A program made the translations under genes and the position numbers. Positions 8,135-16,958 of a stretch of DNA of 64,000 bases are shown one piece after another (position 1 is the first letter of the stretch; every line of letters starts with the position of its first letter). Origin of the DNA: Glaesserella sp041814905 (lineage in GTDB: Bacteria; Pseudomonadota; Gammaproteobacteria; Enterobacterales; Pasteurellaceae); contig NZ_JBGXYA010000009.1 of assembly GCF_041814905.1 (NCBI RefSeq), positions 18,736-82,735 of the forward strand. The letters are read 5' to 3'. The notes beneath the pieces are model-generated. The model was not told the DNA's origin. It was given only the letters and a program-made list of their open reading frames with translations, and made no database searches.

Positions 8135-9781
8135 TTATTTTTTAGTACGGGTGTGTAAACCTTTCTTCTCTAAATTACGATAAATGAGCCATTGTTGGAC
8201 AATTGTAATTAAGTTTGAGGTTAACCAGTAAAGCACTAAGCCGGATGGGAACCACAAGAAGAAAACGGTAAATAGCACTGGCATAAATGTCATGACTTTT
8301 TGTTGCATTGGATCGGCAATCGGGGTTGGAGACATTTTTTGTAATAGGAACATCGAACCACCCATTAATAACGGCATGATGTAATACGGGTCTTGTGCCG
8401 ATAAGTCCTGAATCCAGCCGAAGAATGGCGCATGACGTAATTCTACCGCTTCCATAAAGGTCCAATATAATGCGATGAAAATCGGCATTTGTAGTAGAAT
8501 CGGTAAACAACCGCCCATTGGGTTCACTTTTTCTTCTTTATAAAGTTTCATCATTTCTTGGCTCATGCGTTGACGGTCATCACCGAAACGCTCACGCATT
8601 TCTTGAATACGCGGCTGCAACATCCGCATTTTTGCCATGGAGGTGTATTGCGCTTTGGTTAACGGATAAAGTATGGTTTTAACCACGATAGTGACGCAAA
8701 TAATCGCTAAACCCCAGTTAATCACGACTTTTTGAATATTGGTTAATAACCAGAAAAGCGGTTTAGCAATAAACCAAGCCCAGCCGTAGTCTACGGTGAG
8801 GTCGAAGTTATTTGCAGCTTCTGCCATTGCCGACTGATCTTTCGGACCGGTCCATAAATGGCTGGTGATTGTCGCTTCACTGTTCGGTGCAACTTGTGTA
8901 ATCGGACCGCGATAACCTATTGTGCCAATGCCGTTTGCGGTGCGGCTATAAAGGTTGTTATCTACATCTTGATTAGGGATCCAGGCTGAAACGAAATAGT
9001 GTTGCAAAATGGCTGCCCAACCGGCTTTCGTATCGATCGACAAGTTTGCTTTCGCCATGTCGTCAAAGCTGTATTTTTTGTAGTTCACTTCAGAAGAAGA
9101 ATAAGCGCCACCGGTATAGGTCGGCATAGCAAAGTTGCCTGAACTGTCGATTAAGGTATGTTTTAACTGACCGTACGGTTGAAGTTCGAGCGTTTCTGCC
9201 GTCGGGTTGTTGATCGTATAGTTCACCGCGATATCATAGCTGCCACGTTTTAATACGAACGTTTTGGTGTAAGTGACACCATCTTTCTCAAACACGAGCG
9301 GTACGCTTAATTCGTTCTGACCGTCTGTTAACGTGAATTTGTCTGCGCTTGTTTGATATTGCGCACGGCCGGCATTGGTATCAATTCCGTTTTTGCCGAC
9401 TAAACCGCTTTGTGCAACGTACAGTACTTTACCGTTGTCTTGTAATAATTCAAAAGGTGTATTTGAATTTAATTCCGCGTTATATTTTAACAAATCAGAA
9501 TCAACCACATCACCGCCTAAAGTATCAACGGTTAAACGTAGTACATCCGTTTCAATGGTAATGGTTTTACCTTTAGTTGATTGTTCGTTAATCGCTGACG
9601 CTGCATTGGAAGACGCGGGTACATCACCGCTGGATTGTGCGGCAGCTTGTTGTGCTTGAGCTTGAGCATGGGCTTGCTTTTGAGCCTGGATTTCCGGGTC
9701 AAAATCTTGTTGCCATTGTGTAAAAATCAAAAATGACACAAGAAGCAAACCCATAATCAGTAAACTACGGTTTGAGTTCAT
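8135..9781 (-). CDS. yidC: Membrane protein insertase YidC
   Basis: 548 residues from the ATG at 9781 (MNSNRSLLIMGLLLVSF). YidC inserts and folds inner-membrane proteins, alone or with SecYEG. The long form is seen: first membrane helix, a large periplasmic beta-domain (about residues 60-340), then the conserved five-helix core containing WGLAIICVTIVVKTILYPLTKAQYTSM and the cytoplasmic hairpin MLQPRIQEMRERFGDDRQRM. The longer frame to 9940 would add residues unlike any YidC N-terminus. The gene is not beside rpmH-rnpA-yidD as in most Gammaproteobacteria; its upstream neighbour is the divergent isocitrate dehydrogenase. Confidence 0.97.
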   Translation of the reverse strand: MNSNRSLLIMGLLLVSFLIFTQWQQDFDPEIQAQKQAHAQAQAQQAAAQSSGDVPASSNAASAINEQSTKGKTITIETDVLRLTVDTLGGDVVDSDLLKYNAELNSNTPFELLQDNGKVLYVAQSGLVGKNGIDTNAGRAQYQTSADKFTLTDGQNELSVPLVFEKDGVTYTKTFVLKRGSYDIAVNYTINNPTAETLELQPYGQLKHTLIDSSGNFAMPTYTGGAYSSSEVNYKKYSFDDMAKANLSIDTKAGWAAILQHYFVSAWIPNQDVDNNLYSRTANGIGTIGYRGPITQVAPNSEATITSHLWTGPKDQSAMAEAANNFDLTVDYGWAWFIAKPLFWLLTNIQKVVINWGLAIICVTIVVKTILYPLTKAQYTSMAKMRMLQPRIQEMRERFGDDRQRMSQEMMKLYKEEKVNPMGGCLPILLQMPIFIALYWTFMEAVELRHAPFFGWIQDLSAQDPYYIMPLLMGGSMFLLQKMSPTPIADPMQQKVMTFMPVLFTVFFLWFPSGLVLYWLTSNLITIVQQWLIYRNLEKKGLHTRTKK

Positions 9782-10081
9782 TTTAGGTTCTCTGTGGTTA
9801 AAGTGAAAAGGCGGTAAGCCACCGTGAAAAGCAACTATTCTAATATAGGTTGCCGAACTCTCCAATGGCCTTTTGCAAATTTTAGTGAGAAAACGACCGC
9901 TTGTAGCGCTTTGCAGGCGGTCGGTAAAGTGCAAAATCATTGAACATTATTGTGATGTAATTCAAAAAAATAACAAAAATGTAACAAATATCCGCCAAAA
10001 AGTGTGGATTTATGCCATAATTTCAACTACCGCATTCGGCGGCAATGACACATAGCAAAACATCTCTTTTAGGAGGTTCTT
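9782..10081. promoter_or_regulatory. 300-bp divergent region between yidC and icd
   Basis: No gene is visible. It contains a minus-strand uptake signal sequence (TTTTGCAAATTTT at about 9873 to GACCGCTTGT at 9905), a hairpin GACCGC...GCGGTC at about 9896-9922, and a CRP-like half-conserved site TGTGATGTAATTCAAA at 9951-9966 upstream of icd. An AGGAGG Shine-Dalgarno sequence at 10072-10077 serves icd. No -10/-35 pair stands out. Confidence 0.5.
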
Positions 10082-12304
10082 GTGAGCCAAAAAAATACCA
10101 TTATCTATACTCATACCGATGAAGCGCCCGCTTTAGCTACTCAGTCTTTACTACCGATCATTCGCGCTTTTACAAAAAGTGCCGATATTGATGTCGTGCT
10201 TTCCGATATTTCATTAGCCGGTCGTATTATTGCCTCTTTCCCTGAATATCTGAACGCCTCGCAGCGTATTCCTGATGCGTTAGCCGAATTGGGCGAGTTG
10301 GTGACAAAACCGGAAGCGAACGTCATTAAATTGCCTAATATCAGTGCTTCCGTGCCGCAACTGGTTGCAGCAATTACCGAATTAAAATCGCAGGGGTACA
10401 ACTTGCCTGACTATCCGTCGGATCCTCAAACGGACGAAGAGAAATCGGTACGCGAGCGTTATGACCGAATCAAAGGCAGTGCGGTAAACCCAGTATTGCG
10501 CGAAGGAAACTCTGATCGTCGAGCACCAAAAGCCGTGAAAAATTTTGCGAAAAAATATCCGCACGGCATGGGCGCATGGAGCAAAGACTCCAAATCACAC
10601 GTTGCGACAATGCAGGGCGGAGATTTCTTTGCAAACGAGCAGTCGGTGACGGTAGCGGCGCCGACAACGGTTTCTATCGTATTTACCGATAAAACCGGTC
10701 AAAAAAGCGAATTACGCAAACCGTTAGCATTAAAAGCCGGTGAAATTATTGATGCGACAGTCATGAGCAAAAAAGCGTTAGTCACGTTTTTAAATGAGCA
10801 AATTGCGGATGCTGCCGCTAAAGGCGTTCTGTTTTCTTTGCACATGAAAGCAACAATGATGAAAGTGTCCGACCCGATTATTTTCGGCCATGCAGTGAAA
10901 GCCTACTTCGCCCCGGTATTTGAACAATTCGGTGAACAATTAGCTGCCGCCGGTGTGAATGTGAATAACGGTTTCGGCAATTTGTTGGCAAACTTAGATA
11001 AATTAGACGCAGCGACCCGTAGCGCCGTTGAAAATGCTATCGCGGCGGTATATGCGCACAACCCTGATTTAGCTATGGTTGATTCCGACAAAGGCATTAC
11101 CAATTTACACGTGCCGAGCGATGTGATTGTCGATGCGTCTATGCCTGCGATGATTCGTAATTCAGGTCGTATGTGGGATAAAAACGGTGAAGCACGTGAC
11201 ACCAAGGCCGTTATTCCGGACAGCAGCTATGCAGGCGTATATCAAACCGTGATTGATTTCTGCCGTGAACACGGTGCTTTTGATCCGGCAACAATGGGGA
11301 CAGTACCCAATGTCGGTTTAATGGCGCAAAAAGCCGAGGAGTACGGTTCGCACGATAAAACTTTTGAAATCGCAACGGACGGTGTTGTTCAAATCGTGGA
11401 TGACAAAGGCAATGTGCTAACTTCTCACCACGTGGAAGCAGGCGATATTTGGCGCGCTTGTCAAACCAAAGATGCGCCTATTAAAGACTGGGTGCAGTTA
11501 GCGGTCAATCGCGCTCGTTTAAGTCAAACACCGGCAGTGTTCTGGCTGGATAAAAACCGTGCGCACGATCGCAGTTTAATCGCCAAAGTGAACCAATATT
11601 TAGCGGAATCGGACACCGAAGGCCTGGATATTCAAATTCTTTCACCGGTTGAGGCGTGTTTATTTAGCTTGAAACGTTTGAAAAACGGCGAAGATACCAT
11701 TTCTGTGACCGGTAATGTGCTACGCGACTATTTAACCGATTTGTTCCCGATTTTAGAGTTGGGTACCAGCGCTAAAATGTTATCGATCGTGCCATTAATG
11801 AACGGTGGCGGTATGTTTGAAACCGGTGCCGGCGGTTCAGCGCCGAAACACGTTCAACAATTCATCGCGGAAAACCATCTCCGTTGGGATTCTTTAGGCG
11901 AATTCTTAGCTTTAGCGGTGTCGTTAGAGCATTTGGCGCAGAAAAACGGCAATGCGAAAGCGCAAGTGTTAGCAGATACTTTAGATACGGCAACGGAACA
12001 GTTGTTATTAAACGACAAATCGCCGAAACGCAAAGCCGGTCAATTAGATAACCGCGGTAGCCATTATTTCCTCGCGCGCTACTGGGCGGAAGCTCTTGCG
12101 GCACAAGAGAAAGACGTTGAATTAAAAGCGCGTTTTGCGCCGATTGCCGACAAATTAGCCGGTGGGGAAGCTCAAATCCTTGCGGAATTAAATCGTGTTA
12201 GCGGTGCTGTGGATATTGGCGGCTACTATGCGCCGAATCCGCAAAAAACGGCGCAGGCAATGCGTCCAAGTGCAACGCTAAACGCAGTCATCGATTCGTT
12301 GTAA
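10082..12304 (+). CDS. icd: NADP-dependent isocitrate dehydrogenase, monomeric type
   Basis: 740 residues with a GTG start preceded by a strong AGGAGG. It oxidatively decarboxylates isocitrate to 2-oxoglutarate with NADP. The sequence belongs to the large monomeric family (Azotobacter and Corynebacterium type), unrelated in size to the 416-residue dimeric enzyme. Recognisable blocks include SVRERYDRIKGSAVNPVLREGNSDRRAP with the substrate-binding SxNPxxR-like segment, KKYPHGMGAWSKDSKSHVATM and LHVPSDVIVDASMPAMIRNSGRMW. It stands alone and no other citrate-cycle gene is nearby. A USS-based terminator follows. Confidence 0.96.
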   Translation: MSQKNTIIYTHTDEAPALATQSLLPIIRAFTKSADIDVVLSDISLAGRIIASFPEYLNASQRIPDALAELGELVTKPEANVIKLPNISASVPQLVAAITELKSQGYNLPDYPSDPQTDEEKSVRERYDRIKGSAVNPVLREGNSDRRAPKAVKNFAKKYPHGMGAWSKDSKSHVATMQGGDFFANEQSVTVAAPTTVSIVFTDKTGQKSELRKPLALKAGEIIDATVMSKKALVTFLNEQIADAAAKGVLFSLHMKATMMKVSDPIIFGHAVKAYFAPVFEQFGEQLAAAGVNVNNGFGNLLANLDKLDAATRSAVENAIAAVYAHNPDLAMVDSDKGITNLHVPSDVIVDASMPAMIRNSGRMWDKNGEARDTKAVIPDSSYAGVYQTVIDFCREHGAFDPATMGTVPNVGLMAQKAEEYGSHDKTFEIATDGVVQIVDDKGNVLTSHHVEAGDIWRACQTKDAPIKDWVQLAVNRARLSQTPAVFWLDKNRAHDRSLIAKVNQYLAESDTEGLDIQILSPVEACLFSLKRLKNGEDTISVTGNVLRDYLTDLFPILELGTSAKMLSIVPLMNGGGMFETGAGGSAPKHVQQFIAENHLRWDSLGEFLALAVSLEHLAQKNGNAKAQVLADTLDTATEQLLLNDKSPKRKAGQLDNRGSHYFLARYWAEALAAQEKDVELKARFAPIADKLAGGEAQILAELNRVSGAVDIGGYYAPNPQKTAQAMRPSATLNAVIDSL

Positions 12305-12327
12305 TCTGCGTTATCTATCATTGAAAA

Positions 12328-12380
12328 ACAAGCGGTCGGAATTTGCAAAAAATTTGCAGATTTCGACTGCTTGTATTTTT
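12328..12380 (+). terminator. Terminator of icd built from an inverted uptake-signal pair
   Basis: ACAAGCGGTCGGAA at 12328 pairs imperfectly with TTTCGACTGCTTGT ending at 12374, followed by ATTTTT. Both arms are uptake signal cores in opposite orientation (the second with one change). A further minus-strand copy ends near 12450 behind qseC. Confidence 0.75.
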
Positions 12381-12415
12381 ATCTAGCTTTGGAGTCAATA
12401 CCGTCTATCGTACCG

Positions 12416-12451
12416 AATTGCAAAATATTGCTGCAATCAGACCGCTTGTCG
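12416..12451 (-). repeat. DNA uptake signal sequence behind qseC
   Basis: A TTGCAAAA block followed by GACCGCTTGT at about 12441-12450 on the plus strand, immediately downstream of the qseC stop codon. Confidence 0.8.
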
Positions 12452-13822
12452 TTACAATAAAATGGTGACTTTCAAACCTTTTTCACCGTTTATGTCATAG
12501 CCGTTTTCCACCTTCAGGTTGAAATGATGTAGCTCGGCGATACGCTGTACAATCGATAGCCCTAAGCCGCTACCTTTTTCATTTTGCCCGGCGGGACGAT
12601 AGAAACGTTGTCCGAGTTTTGCCAAATCGACGTCATCTACGCCGCCGCCGTTATCTTCTACAATAATCTGACGCTTATTGAGGCTGATTTTCACCGTGCT
12701 GCCTTCCGGACAGTAACGTAACGCGTTGTCAATCAGGTTACGCAACATTAATGACAGCAACAATGGTTGACCGTTTTTCACATCCGGTGTGGCGATATGT
12801 TCGAATTCCAGTTCTATATTACGTTTTTGCGCACTGAAGTAGAGTTCGCCGATTAATGACGGAATCAATTTATCCCAATGAATCTCTTCAAGCCCTTCCA
12901 ACGCTTTTAAATTATCCAAACGGGAAAGGGTGAGCAGCTGCTCAATCAGCTGTGTTGCACGATTAATTCCTTGAGTCAGATTGCCTAGCGCCTTTTCACG
13001 CAGAGCGATATCGTCACCGGCAATTTGTGCGATTTCCGTTTGGATTTTTAATGCGGCAAGCGGGCTACGCAGTTCGTGGGCGGCATCGGAAGTAAACCGC
13101 CGCTCTCTGAGTAACATGGTCGATGTTCTATCAAAAAAGTGATTTAAGCTGTTGACCAAAGGTAATATTTCTTTCGGCACTTCCGTTGAAAGCGGGCTGT
13201 TATCGTCAGGCGCCCGCTGTTTGACTTGTTCGCCGACACTTTTTAATGTTTGTAATTCTCGATTAATTATCCAAACAATTAAACCAAGCAGTAAGGGTAA
13301 ACTGGCAAACCAGATCCACATTTGGCTAAACACCATGTCCGGCGTGAGATCATTGCGGTAGTCGAGTTCCTGCCCGACCGCCACTAAAAAACGATCGTTT
13401 ACGGGTAGCCAGAAAATTCGCCATTCATCGTCATCCTCGGAATTTAATCGGGATATGGTAAAACCGCTGGCTTTTTCAAAAGGAAAATTTGCTCCATTGT
13501 TACCGTCGCTGAGTACCATTTCCCCTTGAGCGGTAAAGATAGCAAAGGCTAAAGCATCGTCATCAAATTTTGCTTTTTTGAATTTTTTATGATGTTCGCC
13601 TGTATATGGGCGTTGAGATTTGCGTTCTACCAGTAATGTACGAAGATCAGAAGAGGCGAGGCGCTGTGCAAATAAAATCTGATGGGCATCAAAGACTTTA
13701 TTGACTTCGTGGCGAACTTGAACCCATGCAATTGCGGTGGAAACCAGCCAAATCAATACTGCCGTGCATGAAATCACGACGATTAAGCGAAAGCGTAGGC
13801 TGGTATTTTTAATAAGTTTCAT
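12452..13822 (-). CDS. qseC: Sensor histidine kinase QseC
   Basis: 456 residues. It is the membrane sensor of the QseBC two-component system, known in Pasteurellaceae and enterics to respond to catecholamines or iron. Membrane helices lie at about 12-33 and 168-187, enclosing a periplasmic domain that contains QELDYRNDL, comparable with the conserved DYRED-type motif of other QseC proteins. Then follow a HAMP-like linker, the phospho-acceptor H249 in AAHELRSP, the N-box LRNLIDNALRY (360-370), and glycine boxes VEDNGGGV and KGSGLGLSIV. The start overlaps qseB by 14 bases. It is the last gene of ygiW-qseB-qseC. Confidence 0.95.
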   Translation of the reverse strand: MKLIKNTSLRFRLIVVISCTAVLIWLVSTAIAWVQVRHEVNKVFDAHQILFAQRLASSDLRTLLVERKSQRPYTGEHHKKFKKAKFDDDALAFAIFTAQGEMVLSDGNNGANFPFEKASGFTISRLNSEDDDEWRIFWLPVNDRFLVAVGQELDYRNDLTPDMVFSQMWIWFASLPLLLGLIVWIINRELQTLKSVGEQVKQRAPDDNSPLSTEVPKEILPLVNSLNHFFDRTSTMLLRERRFTSDAAHELRSPLAALKIQTEIAQIAGDDIALREKALGNLTQGINRATQLIEQLLTLSRLDNLKALEGLEEIHWDKLIPSLIGELYFSAQKRNIELEFEHIATPDVKNGQPLLLSLMLRNLIDNALRYCPEGSTVKISLNKRQIIVEDNGGGVDDVDLAKLGQRFYRPAGQNEKGSGLGLSIVQRIAELHHFNLKVENGYDINGEKGLKVTILL

Positions 13823-14480
13823 CGTGTTTTCCTAAGGCATAGCCTACGCCGTGAACGGTACGAATAAATTGTTTTCCTAATTTTTGGCGTAAATTGTAAA
13901 TATGGACTTCCAGCGCGTTGCTGCTGACTTCATCGTCCCAAGTATAGAGTTTTTCCTCAATCGCCGAACGGGTCAACACGCGGTCTTTGTTCAGCATAAA
14001 CAGCTCGAGCAGATTATATTCGCGGGTCGTCAGCGTCACTTCTTCATCGCGTAAAAAAACTTTGCGTTGGTTCGGATCAAACTTAACCAAACTATGTTCA
14101 ATAACCGGATTGGTATGGCCATAGCGACGGCGAATCAGTGCTTGTAAGCGGGCAACCACTTCGGCAAGAGCGAACGGTTTACAAAGATAATCGTCCGCAC
14201 CGCGTTGTAAACCGGTAATGCGCTCGTCTAAGGTATCGCGGGCGGTTAAAATCAAAACAGGGACATCTTGATTGGCTCGGCGCCAGTTTTGTAACACATC
14301 CAAACCGTCCATTTTAGGTAAGGTGAGATCGAGTACAACGGCATCATAAGGCGCAGAGTCAATGGCATTTAAGCCGGTTTTTCCGTCGGTAAACCAATCG
14401 ACACTGAATCCCGATTTGGTTAACCCGAGTTTTAAGCCTTCACCGATTAACGAATCGTCTTCAATTAATAAAATTCTCAT
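13809..14480 (-). CDS. qseB: OmpR-family response regulator QseB
   Basis: 223 residues: receiver domain with the acidic pair near residues 8-9 and phospho-acceptor D51 (VVLDLTLP), conserved T and K later (LILTARD, DDYLCKPFAL), then an OmpR winged helix (LTTREYNLLELF and a SNALEVHIYNLRQKLG recognition helix). It is partnered with QseC by gene overlap. QseB belongs to the PmrA/QseB subgroup whose boxes are TTAA-containing direct repeats; such a repeat lies upstream of this operon at 15029-15045, so autoregulation is likely. Confidence 0.96.
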   Translation of the reverse strand: MRILLIEDDSLIGEGLKLGLTKSGFSVDWFTDGKTGLNAIDSAPYDAVVLDLTLPKMDGLDVLQNWRRANQDVPVLILTARDTLDERITGLQRGADDYLCKPFALAEVVARLQALIRRRYGHTNPVIEHSLVKFDPNQRKVFLRDEEVTLTTREYNLLELFMLNKDRVLTRSAIEEKLYTWDDEVSSNALEVHIYNLRQKLGKQFIRTVHGVGYALGKHDETY

Positions 14481-14537
14481 TGCTCACCTCTCATTCAAAC
14501 GGAAAAAGTGGCATTACTGCCACTTTCTACCGACGGG

Positions 14538-14945
14538 TTAGTTTAGTTTTTCAATGTTGTGGGCTTCCACTTCGGTTTTATTCCACGATTTATCTACTTC
14601 ACCGTACACTTTGATTTCATCATTCGGCGTAATTTGCTGACTGCGCCATGCTTTACGTTCAATTTCAACCACAATCTCACCTGATGCATCACGGAAAAGA
14701 AATTCATCGTTATCGACTTGTTGAACGATTTTGCCTTGTAACACGACATATTGATCGTCTTTCATTGATGCAATATCAATCACTTGGCTCACGGCTTGTC
14801 CTTTATTCACGAAACCACCGTTTTGCATTGCTGCCTTGTTCGATTGATCTGACGGCCCTTGAAATCCGCCTTGTTGCGGGCTGGCTAATGCAGAAACGCT
14901 TGCGGTGGATAAGACAAGCGCTGTGATAAATGCTAATTTTTTCAT
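14538..14945 (-). CDS. ygiW: YgiW/YdeI-family periplasmic OB-fold stress protein
   Basis: 135 residues with a signal peptide (MKKLAFITALVLSTASVSALA, cleavage near 22) and a BOF (bacterial OB-fold) domain: YVVLQGKIVQQVDNDEFLFRDASGEIVVEI and DEIKVYGEVDKSWNKTEVEAHNIEKL. These periplasmic proteins are linked to stress tolerance, but their ligand is unknown. It leads the ygiW-qseB-qseC operon. A paralogue with the same layout lies at 54775-55170. Confidence 0.92.
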   Translation of the reverse strand: MKKLAFITALVLSTASVSALASPQQGGFQGPSDQSNKAAMQNGGFVNKGQAVSQVIDIASMKDDQYVVLQGKIVQQVDNDEFLFRDASGEIVVEIERKAWRSQQITPNDEIKVYGEVDKSWNKTEVEAHNIEKLN

Positions 14946-15028
14946 AAATAAATCTCCGATAAAAGGTATTACAAATTTGCCGTAACATTGCCTCTTGGCT
15001 TTGTTGGATGCTATTACAGCAAACGAAT

Positions 15029-15045
15029 CTTAAGGAAATCTTAAG
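15029..15045 (-). promoter_or_regulatory. PmrA/QseB-type box upstream of ygiW-qseBC
   Basis: CTTAAG-N5-CTTAAG, the direct-repeat form bound by QseB/PmrA-class regulators, about 90 bases before the ygiW start. On the minus strand the sequence after it (ATTCGTTTGCTGTAATAG) contains a TAAT element 12 bases downstream that may be the -10. A near-copy lies at 55262-55278. Confidence 0.75.
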
Positions 15046-15080
15046 CACTTAACAAATAAAAAGTGTGGCGATCACACACG

Positions 15081-15117
15081 TAATACAAGCGGTTGGTTTA
15101 CGGTAATATTTTGCAAA
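15081..15117 (+). repeat. DNA uptake signal sequence behind selB
   Basis: Starts with ACAAGCGGTTGG and continues with a TATTTTGCAAAAA block. It sits directly downstream of the selB stop codon. Confidence 0.8.
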
Positions 15118-15122
15118 AATCT

Positions 15123-16958
15123 TTAATACGTATCTTGATCCCGTAACAAATGCACATTCCCTTTGCGCCGTAAAAAACCCGAGCGGTCGAAATATTCAAT
15201 CAATTGTACGGTGAGTTTACGCCCGTATTGGATTTCATCACGTAGTTGATTGACGGAAATTTCACCGTGTTGCACGATAAAATCTTTGATCAATTGTGCA
15301 AAGGCGACGATCTGCTCGTGTAATAAGAAACGATCTTTAACGATCGGCACCAAATAGCCGAGTTTACCCGCTTTATACAGCAGGTTTCGCATGTGTGTTT
15401 CATCCACCGAAAGGGCGGTAGCAATATCGCGTACCCAAAGTGCTTGGTTGGTGCGCTCAAAAATCGGGCGAATTTCCGCCCAAAGTTGCAATTCTGAATC
15501 GCTCAACTCAATACGATGTTGCGGAGTGTGGATCCAACCGCGGGTTTGGGCTAACTGTTTGTTTTCAATCAGTTCGTCAATAAAGTTGTAGATCAAAGCC
15601 TCTGGCTGTTCTAACGCGGCAATGCGATATAAGCGGGCTTTGGTGACACCGAGTTGATCATTGTGTTGGTGATGGTATTCCGTCAGTTTTTCGATAATCC
15701 GTTGCTGAATGTGTTGCTTGAAGGTCTCGGTAAATAACCATTTGGCACGGGTTTGATAACCGAGTGCGGCGAGATCTTCGGCAAAGATCTGTTCTATCCA
15801 CAACAGTTTGTCCAGCGGCATGGCTTTGTCCGCCAAATAAATTGCAAATTTTTGCGCTAAATCGACCGCTTGTAACAGGCGGGTCAGATAAACCAATCGG
15901 AGATCGCTGCGTTTATGCCGTTTCGGCGAATCTATTTCGATCACATGTGCGCCGGCGAGGGTTTGGCTATCGTCACCGCTGCGGATAATCAGCTTATCGC
16001 CGAATACAATATGTAACGGTTCGTCCAAGATGATTTCGGCGACAGTTTCACTGTTCGCCGCCGCTTGTTTATCCGCTAATAAATTCATTTTGCCGGTAAT
16101 ATGGCTGGCGTAATGATAGAGATGGACAATGGTATTTTCTTTCAACGCTTGCGCCGTGGTGAGTTTTACCGTAATACGATCGGTGGCAAAGTTCGGAGCA
16201 AGTTCGGTGATCCAATCGCCACGCTGAATCTGTTCTTTTTCGACATTCGCAAGATTCAACGCCAAACGTTGTCCGGCAACGCCTTTTTCACTTTCTTGAT
16301 TTTGAGCGTGAATATTTTTAATACGTACTTTTTGACCATCGGAGAGATAAAGCTCGTCACCGATATTCACACTGCCGGCGACAGCAGTGCCTGTAACGAC
16401 TAATCCTGCGCCTTTCACATTAAAAACGCGGTCAACGGCATAGCGGAACGGTTTGTCGATCAGCTTGCTTTGCTGACTCAAATTCACCAAATGCTGTTTC
16501 AGCGGTTCAAGTAAACCCGCCGTGGCGGAGGTAATAAAAAACAGTCCGTCCTGTAAAAACGGAAATTGTTGTTTGAGCTGTTGAATTAAGGCTTCGATTT
16601 GGCTTTGCTGTGCACGATCGGCTTTGGTAATCACCACCATAATGTGCTTAAAATTGAGCAAACGAAGAATGGCTAAATGCTCGACGGTTTGCGGTTTAAT
16701 CCCTTCATCCGCTGCGACAACCAGCATGGCGTGTTGTACCCCGCCCAAACCGGCAAGCATATTGGATAAAAATTTCTGATGCCCCGGCACATCAATAAAG
16801 CCGAGAATATCATTTTCAATCGGCAAATAAGCATAGCCGAGGTCGATAGTCACTCCGCGCCTTTTTTCTTCAGGCAAATGGGCGGTGTGCGTGCCGGTTA
16901 AGGCGTGTAATAAAGTCGTTTTGCCATGGTCCACGTGACCGGCGGTGACGATGATCAT
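15123..16958 (-). CDS. selB: Selenocysteine-specific elongation factor SelB
   Basis: 611 residues. SelB is the EF-Tu-like GTPase that brings Sec-tRNA to UGA codons with a SECIS hairpin. The N-terminal G domain shows AGHVDHGKTTLLHALTG, DLGYAYLP, DVPGHQKFLSNM and the TKAD nucleotide motif. EF-Tu-like beta-barrel domains follow, and the C-terminal quarter holds winged helices (REI...NQLRDEIQYGRKLTVQLIEYFDRSGFLRRKG) for SECIS binding. It overlaps selA by 4 bases. A selenoprotein such as formate dehydrogenase is expected elsewhere in the genome; none is in this window. Confidence 0.97.
   Translation of the reverse strand: MIIVTAGHVDHGKTTLLHALTGTHTAHLPEEKRRGVTIDLGYAYLPIENDILGFIDVPGHQKFLSNMLAGLGGVQHAMLVVAADEGIKPQTVEHLAILRLLNFKHIMVVITKADRAQQSQIEALIQQLKQQFPFLQDGLFFITSATAGLLEPLKQHLVNLSQQSKLIDKPFRYAVDRVFNVKGAGLVVTGTAVAGSVNIGDELYLSDGQKVRIKNIHAQNQESEKGVAGQRLALNLANVEKEQIQRGDWITELAPNFATDRITVKLTTAQALKENTIVHLYHYASHITGKMNLLADKQAAANSETVAEIILDEPLHIVFGDKLIIRSGDDSQTLAGAHVIEIDSPKRHKRSDLRLVYLTRLLQAVDLAQKFAIYLADKAMPLDKLLWIEQIFAEDLAALGYQTRAKWLFTETFKQHIQQRIIEKLTEYHHQHNDQLGVTKARLYRIAALEQPEALIYNFIDELIENKQLAQTRGWIHTPQHRIELSDSELQLWAEIRPIFERTNQALWVRDIATALSVDETHMRNLLYKAGKLGYLVPIVKDRFLLHEQIVAFAQLIKDFIVQHGEISVNQLRDEIQYGRKLTVQLIEYFDRSGFLRRKGNVHLLRDQDTY

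Noticed and set aside
15063..15077. GTGTG-GCGAT-CACAC palindrome near the ygiW promoter, considered as a CRP site
   Set aside because: The half-sites are spaced 5 bases in a GTGTG/CACAC arrangement, not TGTGA-N6-TCACA. It may be an operator of another protein but there is no support.
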